From a bacterium (lineage in GTDB: Bacteria; UBA9089; JASEIO01): 16,562 nt of DNA. Both the position numbers and the translations under genes were made by a program. The stretch is taken from contig JASEIO010000029.1 of the NCBI GenBank assembly GCA_030017475.1, positions 1 through 16,562 of the forward strand, written 5' to 3'. The notes under the pieces are model-generated. The model had not been told where the DNA came from. It did not search any database and worked only from the letters and a program-made list of their open reading frames with translations. Shown piece after piece: positions 7,122-14,900 of this stretch (position 1 is the stretch's first letter; each line of letters begins with the position of its first letter).

Positions 7122-8469
7122 CTGGTTATATGCTAAACATTTTGGAGGTAAATTTATCCTACGGATAGAGGATACAGATATTGTACGATCAACTAATAAA
7201 TGGGTCAAGACTATATTAGAGGAGCTTAAGTGGTTAGGATTGGATTGGGATGAAGGGCCTTACTTTCAATCGGATCGATTGGATATATATAAGAGATATG
7301 CTGAGAGACTTGTAAAAGAAGGGAAGGCTTACTACTGCTATTGTAGCAGAGAGGATTTAGAAAAACACCGTCGTAAGATGCAAAGACTTAAGAGAAGATC
7401 TGTCTATAGTGGAACCTGCCGAGAGCTAACTCCTTCGCAGCGAAAGCACTATGAATCACAAGGTCGCAAACCAACTGTTAGATTCAAGATTCAGCATCCT
7501 GGGACAACCGTAGTATCGGATTTAATTCGAGGAACAAGTAGCTTTGATAATTCCATTTTAGGCGATTTCATCATCATTAAATCTACAGGTACACCTACCT
7601 ATAATTTCGCAGTGGTAGTTGACGATTATGAGATGGGAATAACTCATGTAATTAGAGGAGAGGACCATATTTCCAATACACCCCGTCAGATTCTTATTTA
7701 TAAAGCATTATCAGTTGATCCTCCAAAATTTGCCCATCTACCACTTATTTTAGGACAAGACCGAACCCCTTTAAGTAAACGTCATGGCGAAATATCAATA
7801 ACCCATTATATTGAAAATGGTTATTTACCAGAGGCACTGGTGAATTATTTGAGTTTATTAGGATGGGGACTTACTTCATCCCCTCAGATATTATCCCGGG
7901 AGGAGTTGATTAAAGATTTTACCTTAGAGAGGGTAAGTAAGGCCTCAGCAGTTTTTGATATAGAGAAACTTTTATGGATCAATTCCGAATATATTAAAAG
8001 GATGGATATATCCCGCATGACAGATATTTGCATAACTTACTTAAAAAAGGTAGGGCTTGTAGAGTTCAATGTGAAAAATTCCTGGTTTAAGGAGGTGATC
8101 AAACTTTACAAGGATCGATTGAAGACAATCTCTCAGATTGCAGAGTTTGCTTCGTTTTTCTTTGAAAAGGAAGTTAACTATTCTAAAGAGGCTATAAATA
8201 TACTTAATAAAGAAGGTACTTCTCAGGTGCTGAAAAAGGTAAAGGAAAGATTTGTGGAACAGGAAGATTTTGATGTTTTCTCCGTTGAAAAAACTGTTAG
8301 AAGCTTGGCCTTAGAACTTGGGATAAAGGCTGCAAAGATAATTCATCCGTTACGTGCAGCATTAACTGGGAGGACCATATCTCCTGGAATATTTGATGTA
8401 GTATCACTTTTGGGAAAGGAAAGGGTAATAAATAGAATAGAAAGGGCATTGAATCTTCTTAAAGGATAA
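7048..8469 (+). CDS. gltX: Glutamyl-tRNA synthetase
   Basis: GltX is a class I aminoacyl-tRNA synthetase that charges tRNA-Glu. The 473-residue product has the HIGH-type motif APAPTGALHIGG (7-18; H15-I-G-G18), LRIEDTD (38-44), and the KMSKS-type loop as LSKRHG (242-247). A zinc-finger-like set C97-x-C99 and C124 lies in the insertion; the fourth ligand position seen as His in E. coli is Glu here (E126). RGEDHISNTPRQ (203-214) is conserved in the family. The ATG at 7048 follows AAGAGGAG (7037-7044) by 3 nt, and the start lies inside rimI (74-nt overlap), so the two are translationally linked. Whether the enzyme also charges tRNA-Gln cannot be judged because no gatCAB or glnS is visible. Confidence 0.97.
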   Translation: MVRVRFAPAPTGALHIGGARTALFNWLYAKHFGGKFILRIEDTDIVRSTNKWVKTILEELKWLGLDWDEGPYFQSDRLDIYKRYAERLVKEGKAYYCYCSREDLEKHRRKMQRLKRRSVYSGTCRELTPSQRKHYESQGRKPTVRFKIQHPGTTVVSDLIRGTSSFDNSILGDFIIIKSTGTPTYNFAVVVDDYEMGITHVIRGEDHISNTPRQILIYKALSVDPPKFAHLPLILGQDRTPLSKRHGEISITHYIENGYLPEALVNYLSLLGWGLTSSPQILSREELIKDFTLERVSKASAVFDIEKLLWINSEYIKRMDISRMTDICITYLKKVGLVEFNVKNSWFKEVIKLYKDRLKTISQIAEFASFFFEKEVNYSKEAINILNKEGTSQVLKKVKERFVEQEDFDVFSVEKTVRSLALELGIKAAKIIHPLRAALTGRTISPGIFDVVSLLGKERVINRIERALNLLKG

Positions 8470-8470
8470 A

Positions 8471-8479
8471 AAGGAGGGG
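8471..8479 (+). promoter_or_regulatory. Strong ribosome binding site for the inositol phosphate synthase gene
   Basis: AAGGAGGGG lies 6 nt before ATG 8486. It is the most complete Shine-Dalgarno sequence in the cluster and suggests high, independent translation of this last gene. Confidence 0.7.
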
Positions 8480-8485
8480 AATTAA

Positions 8486-9580
8486 ATGAAAAAGATAAAG
8501 ATTGCTATAGTTGGAGTGGGAAATTGTGCTAGCGCTTTAATTCAAGGGTTAGAATATTACAAAGGTATAAAGGAAGATGAAGTAATCGGGTTGATGTATA
8601 ATGACTTAGGTGGATATAGATTAGAGGATATTCAAGTTGTAGCAGCCTTTGATATTGACAAGAGAAAGGTTGGGAAGGATCTACGAGATGCAGTATTTTC
8701 ACAGCCAAATTGTACTAAAATCTTCTGTAAAAACCTACCAAATTTTGGAGTAAAGGTTATGATGGGTAATGTGTTGGATGGAGTGGCAGAACATATGAAG
8801 GACTATCCACATGAAAGAACGTTTGTTGTGGCTAATGACACCCCTTGTGATGTAGTAAAGGTACTGAAAGACGTAGGTGCAGAAATAGTATTAAATTACC
8901 TTCCAGTTGGCTCTCAACTTGCGACCGAATATTATGCGCAGTGCGCTATCGATGCCGGATGTGCATTTGTCAATAACATTCCAATATTTATTGCATCGGA
9001 TGAAACATGGCAAAAGAGATTTGAAGAAAGAGGACTTCCTGTAGTTGGGGATGATATAAAATCACAGTTAGGTGCAACAATCGTACATCGGGTTTTAACC
9101 AAGCTTTTTAATGATCGAGGGGTGAAGATTGATAGAACCTATCAATTGAATACTGGTGGAAATACCGATTTTTTAAATATGCTAAATAGGGAAAGATTGG
9201 CATCAAAAAAGATATCAAAGACAAGGGCTGTACAATCCCAGTTGGATATCCCCTTAGACCCTGAAAATATCCATATAGGACCATCAGATTATGTTCCTTG
9301 GCAGAAAGATAATAAGGTTTGTTTTATAAGGATTGAAGGAAGAAAATTTGGGGATGTGCCATTGGAACTTGAATTGAGGCTATCTGTAGAGGACTCTCCA
9401 AATTCTGCAGGTGTGGTTATAGATGTAATAAGATGCTGTAAACTTGCCTTGGATAGAAGAATAAGTGGACCATTAATCTCTATCTCATCCTATGCCATGA
9501 AATACCCACCAATTCAATTTTCAGATTTTGAGGCAAAGAAAAGGGTAAATGACTTTATCGAAGGAAAAACAGATAGATAA
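8486..9580 (+). CDS. myo-Inositol-1-phosphate synthase (archaeal/actinobacterial-type length)
   Basis: This NAD-dependent enzyme isomerises glucose 6-phosphate to 1L-myo-inositol 1-phosphate, the first step to inositol lipids and inositol-based solutes. The 364-residue product has an N-terminal Rossmann motif IAIVGVGNCASALIQG (6-21), NYLPVGSQ (137-144), GDDIKSQLGATI (188-199) and the catalytic segment LNTGGNTDFLNM (221-232) followed by a Lys-rich stretch with K241, K242 and K245. The short length fits the prokaryotic class rather than the roughly 500-residue eukaryotic enzyme. It is 16 nt after gltX and closes the cluster; a long hairpin begins within its last codons. No inositol monophosphatase or phosphatidylinositol synthase gene is in the window, so the end product is unknown. 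Confidence 0.93.
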   Translation: MKKIKIAIVGVGNCASALIQGLEYYKGIKEDEVIGLMYNDLGGYRLEDIQVVAAFDIDKRKVGKDLRDAVFSQPNCTKIFCKNLPNFGVKVMMGNVLDGVAEHMKDYPHERTFVVANDTPCDVVKVLKDVGAEIVLNYLPVGSQLATEYYAQCAIDAGCAFVNNIPIFIASDETWQKRFEERGLPVVGDDIKSQLGATIVHRVLTKLFNDRGVKIDRTYQLNTGGNTDFLNMLNRERLASKKISKTRAVQSQLDIPLDPENIHIGPSDYVPWQKDNKVCFIRIEGRKFGDVPLELELRLSVEDSPNSAGVVIDVIRCCKLALDRRISGPLISISSYAMKYPPIQFSDFEAKKRVNDFIEGKTDR

Positions 9581-9617
9581 GGAATAATTTTGCAAAACAA
9601 AATTATTCTTTATCTAT
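9573..9617 (+). terminator. 20-bp hairpin terminator closing the cluster
   Basis: The arms 9573-9592 and 9598-9617 pair over 20 bp with a single G-U and a 5-nt loop (CAAAA, 9593-9597). The stem starts inside the last codon of the inositol phosphate synthase gene and contains its stop codon. It is AT-rich, and no clean U-run follows, so it may serve as a terminator, a 3'-end stabiliser, or both. The 6S RNA promoter begins 19 bp further on. Confidence 0.6.
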
Positions 9618-9635
9618 ATGATATGAAAATTTCTC

Positions 9636-9664
9636 TTGCAATTGGGATTGATGTGTGATATACT
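9636..9664 (+). promoter_or_regulatory. Promoter of the 6S RNA gene
   Basis: TTGCAA (9636-9641) and TATACT (9659-9664) are separated by 17 bp. The predicted transcription start near 9671 agrees with the expected 5' end of the 6S RNA. Confidence 0.7.
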
Positions 9665-9670
9665 AAAAAT

Positions 9671-9870
9671 AGGTAAAAAAAGTATATCCCTGCTGTGTTC
9701 GTTTGCATGATTTGTCAGTTTGAGCCCAACATTTTGAAAGAAGGGAGCCTAAACTTTAGGTGTGGCATACAGGCCATTGTAAGAATGGAAGTATAAAACA
9801 TCTAAGTGGCACCCACCTGGATATTCAGGTTCAAAGACATCATTGCATACGGCATGTGCGGGGATTTTTT
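9671..9870 (+). ncRNA. ssrS: 6S RNA
   Basis: 6S RNA binds sigma-70 RNA polymerase holoenzyme by mimicking an open promoter and serves as template for short product RNAs. The 5' segment ATCCCTGC (about 9686-9693) pairs with GTGCGGGGAT near the 3' end (closing stem), with A-rich and T-rich flanks extending it; the run of six T at 9865-9870 is the likely terminator tract. GCATGATTTGTC pairs with GACATCATTGC as the inner part of the stem. The central region keeps the landmarks seen in known 6S RNAs: CTGTGTTCG near the 5' end, TGAGCC in the 5' half of the bubble, and TAAAAC, then CACCTGGATATTCAGG, a small hairpin in the 3' half. The length of about 200 nt is typical. Exact ends are inferred from the promoter and T-run. 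Confidence 0.87.
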
Positions 9871-10117
9871 ATAATAAAGTAAGAAGATGGTCTAAGGGTT
9901 ATGGTTAGAATTCCGATATGGAAATTAATTAAAAGATTTCCGCTATCCCTCTTTGAGAATTAAAAGGTTAGAAGATTCAAGAGATATTTGGGAAGCAAAA
10001 GTAAGTAGAAATTATCGCTTTACCGTCCAAAAGGACACGTAGGAATAATTCCTCTCTTTACCTAAACTATTCTCTACATCATCTATCCTTTGATTTATAA
10101 CCCTTTACCCTTCTTTA
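9871..10117. other. Gene-free stretch between convergent clusters
   Basis: Apart from the toxin remnant, I see no gene here. A short palindrome, AGGAAT-A-ATTCCT at 10041-10053, is present. No clear terminator follows the LysM gene, whose stop is at 10118-10120 on the minus strand. Confidence 0.5.
9929..10042 (+). pseudogene. Remnant of a RelE/ParE-family toxin gene
   Basis: Between an in-frame TAA (9926-9928) and a TAG (10040-10042), the sequence reads LKDFRYPSLRIKRLEDSRD followed by IWEAKVSRNYRFTVQ. This matches the middle of RelE/ParE-like toxins, which typically have (F)RHPSLRxKKLxGxxxIWEaxVsxNYRf. The N-terminal third and the C-terminal strand that normally ends near GTHDxY are missing, and there is no start codon, so the gene is dead. 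No antitoxin-like ORF is visible next to it. This is the only protein-like signal in the 540-bp stretch between the two gene clusters. Confidence 0.6.
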
Positions 10118-10834
10118 TTAATCGCCAAGTAGATTTAAGGCTATTGCACCACAGGCTATACCAAAGGCAACAAATTGATAAAAACTTTTCTCCTTCTTTA
10201 CCTCTTCTGTTAAATCCTTCACCTCTCTTAAGTCACTTCTTATTTTATCCAACTGTGTGGTAATCCACTCATCCTTCTTTCCAATTTCAGCCTTATAACT
10301 TGAAACCTCTTTTTGTAAAGAGCCAATTTCCCTTTCTTTAGAGCTAATAACACTTTCATACTTGGCTACTTTTTCCTTATACTCATCTAATCTTACCTCT
10401 AAATCATCAACCTTTGCATTAAGGCGAGCTACCTTTTCATTCATTTCTTTTCGGATTCTCTCTGTTTCTGCAATGAGTTCGTCCCGAACCTCTTTCAGGT
10501 CATTAACTTCCCGCTTGAGTTTTTCAATCCTTTCCCCTTTCTCTTCTAAGACACTTCTTTTCACTAAAATTGGTTCTTCTGATGGTACAACTATCCTTTT
10601 GCCAGGATATATAAAATTTGGATTTCTGATATAGGTATTACCATCGTATAACCACAATTTTGGCCAAAGAAGTGGATCATTGAGATACTTTTTGGCTATC
10701 TTCCATAGACAATCTCCCTTTTTAATAGTATAAAGGGTGTCTTCGCTTCTACTGTTTAAAGACCATTCCCCTCCAAAGACAGGTGTCCAAACAAAACTTA
10801 AAATCACAATCGTTACCAAAATCCTTTTACACAT
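10118..10834 (-). CDS. LysM-domain, coiled-coil envelope protein
   Basis: The 238-residue product has an N-terminal signal-like segment (residues 1-21, KRILVTIVILSFVWTPVFG). A LysM domain follows at about 34-85: YTIKKGDCLWKIAKKYLNDP, then a segment ending YPGKRIVVP. A long charged coiled coil spans about 95-215, and a C-terminal hydrophobic segment (218-236) follows. LysM domains bind peptidoglycan or related glycans. The architecture suggests a periplasmic protein held to the wall by LysM and to a membrane by its C-terminus, with the coiled coil as spacer. The start is supported by GGAGGTG (10840-10846) 5 nt upstream and by a promoter in the 106-bp gap. It is separated from the PorV-like gene by a small hairpin, so it is probably its own unit. 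The specific partner is unknown. Confidence 0.85.
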   Translation of the reverse strand: MCKRILVTIVILSFVWTPVFGGEWSLNSRSEDTLYTIKKGDCLWKIAKKYLNDPLLWPKLWLYDGNTYIRNPNFIYPGKRIVVPSEEPILVKRSVLEEKGERIEKLKREVNDLKEVRDELIAETERIRKEMNEKVARLNAKVDDLEVRLDEYKEKVAKYESVISSKEREIGSLQKEVSSYKAEIGKKDEWITTQLDKIRSDLREVKDLTEEVKKEKSFYQFVAFGIACGAIALNLLGD

Positions 10835-10878
10835 AGAGTCACCTCCATTAAATCTTTAGAAGTTTAAATACTACGATA

Positions 10879-10907
10879 AGGATACACCATAGATTGCTAA
10901 AAGTCAA
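10879..10907 (-). promoter_or_regulatory. Promoter of the LysM gene
   Basis: On the minus strand, TTGACT (complement of 10902-10907) and TATCCT (complement of 10879-10884) are separated by 17 bp. Transcription would start near 10872, giving a leader of about 38 nt that contains the GGAGGTG ribosome binding site at 10840-10846. Confidence 0.65.
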
Positions 10908-10909
10908 TC

Positions 10910-10935
10910 AAAATTTAAAAGGTTTACTGAAAACC
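10910..10935 (-). terminator. Short hairpin terminator after the PorV-like gene
   Basis: Read on the minus strand, GGTTT and AAACC (10931-10935 and 10921-10925) form a 5-bp stem with a 5-nt loop, followed at once by TTTTAAATTTT. It lies just past the stop codon of the PorV-like gene and just before the LysM promoter. The stem is short, so it may be weak. Confidence 0.45.
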
Positions 10936-10939
10936 GGGT

Positions 10940-11899
10940 TCAAAATTGCATTGCTAAAGACACCCGTTGAGTTGAACCCAAATCTCCATACGAACTTATG
11001 GCGTAGTCAATTCTAAAATCTGAAAAGCGCAATCCAAATCCACCGGATAGACCTGAGAAGGTATCCGAATCATTCGGTGTATATTTATACCCACATCTTA
11101 TGGCAAATATATGTTCACTACCAATAAACATTTCTCCCCCTATTGAGAATGAACATCTATTGTCGTTTGGAAAATTTAGGTCCATTGCTATGGTACTTCC
11201 ATTTGGGCAATATCCTATTCCTATTTTTATATCTCTTGGCAACTTTACCTCTTCTTTTTTGGAAATGCCAATCTTTCTCCCCAAATTTTGAAATACAAAG
11301 GCCATTTTAATAGGTATATTAGATAACTCATACAATCCACCTATATCCAATCCAAATGATTTTACCTCTTCTTTATCATTCATTTGATGAATCCCTTTTA
11401 TTGCCCAGCCAAATACAAGATCTGCCCCTGGGACTCGACTTGCATAACCCACGGACAGGCTCATATCTCGCACCATAAAATTTCCATTTTCACCTTTATA
11501 ACTACCATCTGTATTTTCTTCCTGGCGAATAATCTTCCCTCCATCCAAATACATCAATCCTAAGCCAAATCCCTTTCTTGCGAAGGAAAGGAAATCAAAG
11601 TTTACCCCTTCAAGATACACCGAATGGGTAAAACCTATCTCTTCTTCTTTTACCTTCACTAAACAAGCCGGATTCCAATGGATGGCATTGCTATTCGAAC
11701 AAACCGCACTCGCTGCTTCACCCATCGAAACGGCTCGTGCTTCCACACCCAATCTTAAAAAATTAGCCCCTGTTGTACCTGTATCCTTGTTCATAGAAAA
11801 GGCAGTGAGCTGTGAAGAGTGAAGAGTGAAGAGTGATAATATGATGTAAGTTATAAGCCGTAAGCTATAAGCAATAAATTTTAGACTTAGGATTTTCAT
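10940..11899 (-). CDS. PorV/UPF0164-family outer-membrane beta-barrel protein
   Basis: The 319-residue product carries the family opening GANFLRLGVEARAVSMGEAASAVCSNSNAIHWNPA (about 44-78). The GARAxxMGxA and WNPA elements are hallmarks of PorV/PorQ and UPF0164 proteins. The rest is Gly- and aromatic-rich with alternating strands and ends in MAQF-like SLAMQF; a terminal Phe is the usual recognition signal for outer-membrane barrel assembly. PorV of the type IX secretion system shuttles cargo with C-terminal sorting domains. Here the gene sits 20 nt downstream of a protein with such a C-terminus, so a joint role is likely. The first 35 residues are a signal-peptide-like stretch (AYSLRLITYIILSLFTLHSS) encoded by degenerate repeat DNA. 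The start is ATG 11899; AAGGGG lies about 10 nt upstream. Confidence 0.85.
   Translation of the reverse strand: MKILSLKFIAYSLRLITYIILSLFTLHSSQLTAFSMNKDTGTTGANFLRLGVEARAVSMGEAASAVCSNSNAIHWNPACLVKVKEEEIGFTHSVYLEGVNFDFLSFARKGFGLGLMYLDGGKIIRQEENTDGSYKGENGNFMVRDMSLSVGYASRVPGADLVFGWAIKGIHQMNDKEEVKSFGLDIGGLYELSNIPIKMAFVFQNLGRKIGISKKEEVKLPRDIKIGIGYCPNGSTIAMDLNFPNDNRCSFSIGGEMFIGSEHIFAIRCGYKYTPNDSDTFSGLSGGFGLRFSDFRIDYAISSYGDLGSTQRVSLAMQF
11812..11872. repeat. Degenerate short repeats inside the signal-peptide region of the PorV-like gene
   Basis: Three tandem copies of TGAAGAG occupy 11813-11833. They are followed by related direct repeats, TTATAAGCCG and TAAGCTATAAGC, at 11851-11872. Low-complexity sequence of this kind is normally found between genes; here it encodes the hydrophobic core of a signal peptide on the minus strand. 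Confidence 0.6.
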
Positions 11900-11919
11900 A
11901 ATCTATCAACCCCTTTTTA

Positions 11920-14900
11920 TTATTTTCGGATTATTGACAACTTGAGTATCTTTTTATTATCGTTTTGATCAGTAATTAAAATAAAATATAGACCAGATGC
12001 TACCGGATTTCCATATCCGTTTTCTCCGTTCCATTTGACTCCAAAATCTTCTGGATCATCTGGATTATATCCTGTTGCCTTCAGTTCTGTAGGTTCAATT
12101 ACCTTGACCAATTCTCCGGATAATGTGTATATCCTAACCTTACTTGTCTCTGTGAGATGGATGAGTTTTACTACCCCATCGACAGCCTCTGAGGGTTTGA
12201 ATGGGTTTGGATAAATAACCACATTATTCAGATTCGAAGATGGTTTTGCCTCACTTCCAGCTAAAGCCAAAACTGAAAAACCTGAGACCCATATCTTTAC
12301 AACCTTATTTTTCAAATCAAGCTCTTTATGAGTGATCTCTTCCCATTTATGATTAACCAACTTATAGACTTTCAATCTCCTTACGGGTATACGTGTTCCA
12401 TCAACAACATGGTCGTTATCCGAATCGGGGTAAGGGATATTTACCTCTACCTTATCTGAATAAGAGATATCAATCTTTACCTTACCATTAATCGGCTTAT
12501 TAATAAATAGGTCTCCATTATCTTCAACTCCATATCCTTTCCCTTTATCCTTCTCTATAGCTACTCCAACAAATCTATAAACACTCCCTTTAATTAAAAT
12601 GGGCTTTTCCTCTTCTTTAAACTCAGCATTTTTAATAGTGTTCTCAAAACCTTCTTTCATCTTTTCCATTCCTTCTATATCTAATATCCTTATAGACCTC
12701 ATTTCTCCTTCTGGTAGTTCCTTAACCTTTGTATGAGGAGGGATCTTTATCTTTAACCCATTCTCAAGTTCAATATACTGGGGCTCTACAACATCATCCT
12801 TAACCAAGAACTCTCCTATATTTGGACGAGTTTTATCTATTTTCACATTAACTACACTTTCACCCTCATTCAAGGCCTGATCCGTAGCAACAGCCCTCAG
12901 TTGGTACCTACCTCCATCAAGTAGACCTGTTACATCCCACCATCCTCTAATAACTAAGTGTTCTCCATTGATCCCACAAGTGAAATCAACTATTGAATCT
13001 TTAGGGATATCTCGCCATTTCACACAATCCCATTTATATTGAAATTTAAAAGCCCTTATGCCTTGTTTTTCCGGGTCTTGTTCTTTCTCTTCTGCCTCTG
13101 CCTCTATATAGATCCCATTTCCATAAATCCTTGATTCTTTAGGAAGGGTGGTAATCCTAACTGTTGGTTTGATTGTATCAACCTTTATCCCATTACTCCA
13201 GGTTCCCTCAATTAGGGAAGAGGTATTATAATTTCCAACATTATCAGTTACCTTAATACCAATATAGTATACCTTACCTTCCTTTAAGCTCAAACCTCTT
13301 ATAGTGAAATCAGTGGAGGTTGTTTTTATCCATCCTCCAGTAACATCCGTTTTACCCTTTTCTGTACCAACGGCATAATGACATTCCTTTATCCCAGAAC
13401 CATCATCCCTCGCAATAAACTTAACTGGTAGTTTATCATTACAATTGGTATAGAGTAGTTTATTATCCATAGATTTAGTTATATATGGAGCGTCTATGTC
13501 TACCTCTACTTTTGGTGCAACTGTATCACCTATTATCTCGCAACTACCTATTGGACTTTCTCTCCCCTTTTCGCTTATTGCCTTAACTAAAAAGTAGTAG
13601 GTTTTTCCATTCTTTAATTGATCTTCTAATGTAACTGTAACTTCTGAATCGTATCCTGCATTTGTCCAGTCAAGTACATCTGATCCACTGGGAGTCGTCC
13701 CTATGGCATATCTATATCTTGTGACTCCTGGTTTAGAATTAGTTGATTCCCAGCTTGCGTGGATTTTATCCTTAGCATACCTCCCACTGACTTTGACAAC
13801 TGGTTTCCCTGGCAGAGTTACATCTACTGTTATTCCATCAGAGGAGACTGGAACACTCCATAAACCTGCCCCATTCTTTGCCTTTACCGAAAAATAGTAT
13901 GTCTCTCCATCTTGTAGATTCAAGCCGGTATGTGTAACCTCTCTCTTGGTTCCAATAGATGTCCAGTTGACTACATCTGCTTTACCACACTTTGTTCCAA
14001 TACAGTATTTATATTCTATAATCCCTGATGTATTATCCTTTGCTGGCTCCCATTCTGCATATAATCTTGTATTATCCCCTGTATATCCCCCCTCATCTGT
14101 TACCTTTGGCACATTATCTGGTGGAGTAGTATCAATTGTTATTCCATCACTACTCGTTACATCACCTGGAATACCTGCTTTATTTATTGCCCTAACATAA
14201 AAATAATAAGTAGCTTCATGCTCCAAAGACTCAGAAGCAATTATCTCTGTAGCTAGGCCACATGACTTCCAATCACTGCTTCCTGGAGACTTACCTAACT
14301 TACATATAGCATACTCATATTCCTTGATGCCTGATTCCTTATCAAATGATTCACTCCATTTTGCATGAAGTTGGTCCGAGCTACTAGTATATACCCCATC
14401 ATCTACCACCTCCTTTATCGGAGATGGTGGGCTATTATCAACCAATATTTGTGTAGTAATATCTGTAAAATTATATTCTTTATTTGAGTTATATAGCCTT
14501 ATAAAAGGATGATAATTGTATTTTCCGTCTCCACCTTCAACCCTTACCGGAATCTCCCCTTTTCCTTTCTTTGAGACCTTTCCTTTAGGTATATCATTTA
14601 AACGAGCAGAGATATATTCAATATTTTCGTCTGGAACAACAACTTTACTATCTTTATATTCTATTTGAAAATAGATTTCTGTATCTGATCCAGATTTTAA
14701 GATTCTATCCTTTGCATACCAATCATCTTGACCTATCTCTACATCGGTTATAATATCCAAATCATTAATAAACTCTTCATATCCTGAATCCCCCCCTGCC
14801 TTATCTACCGCTCTTAAATTTACCTCTGCATCAGTCATTGAAGGACAATCCCAATCAAATTTTATCTTTAAATCCACAATAAGTTTTTTACCATCTGATT

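Noticed and set aside
9581-9870. tRNA or tmRNA in the spacer after the inositol phosphate synthase gene
   Set aside because: No cloverleaf or tmRNA-like acceptor end was found; the pairing and motifs fit 6S RNA much better.
10041-10053. Palindrome AGGAATAATTCCT as a terminator for the LysM gene
   Set aside because: It lies about 65 bp past the stop, has only 6-bp arms and lacks a following U-run on the minus strand.
13703-14200. Plus-strand open frames antisense to the Fn3-like region of the giant gene
   Set aside because: They are shadows of the repeated Fn3 codon pattern on the other strand, lack ribosome binding sites and resemble no protein.
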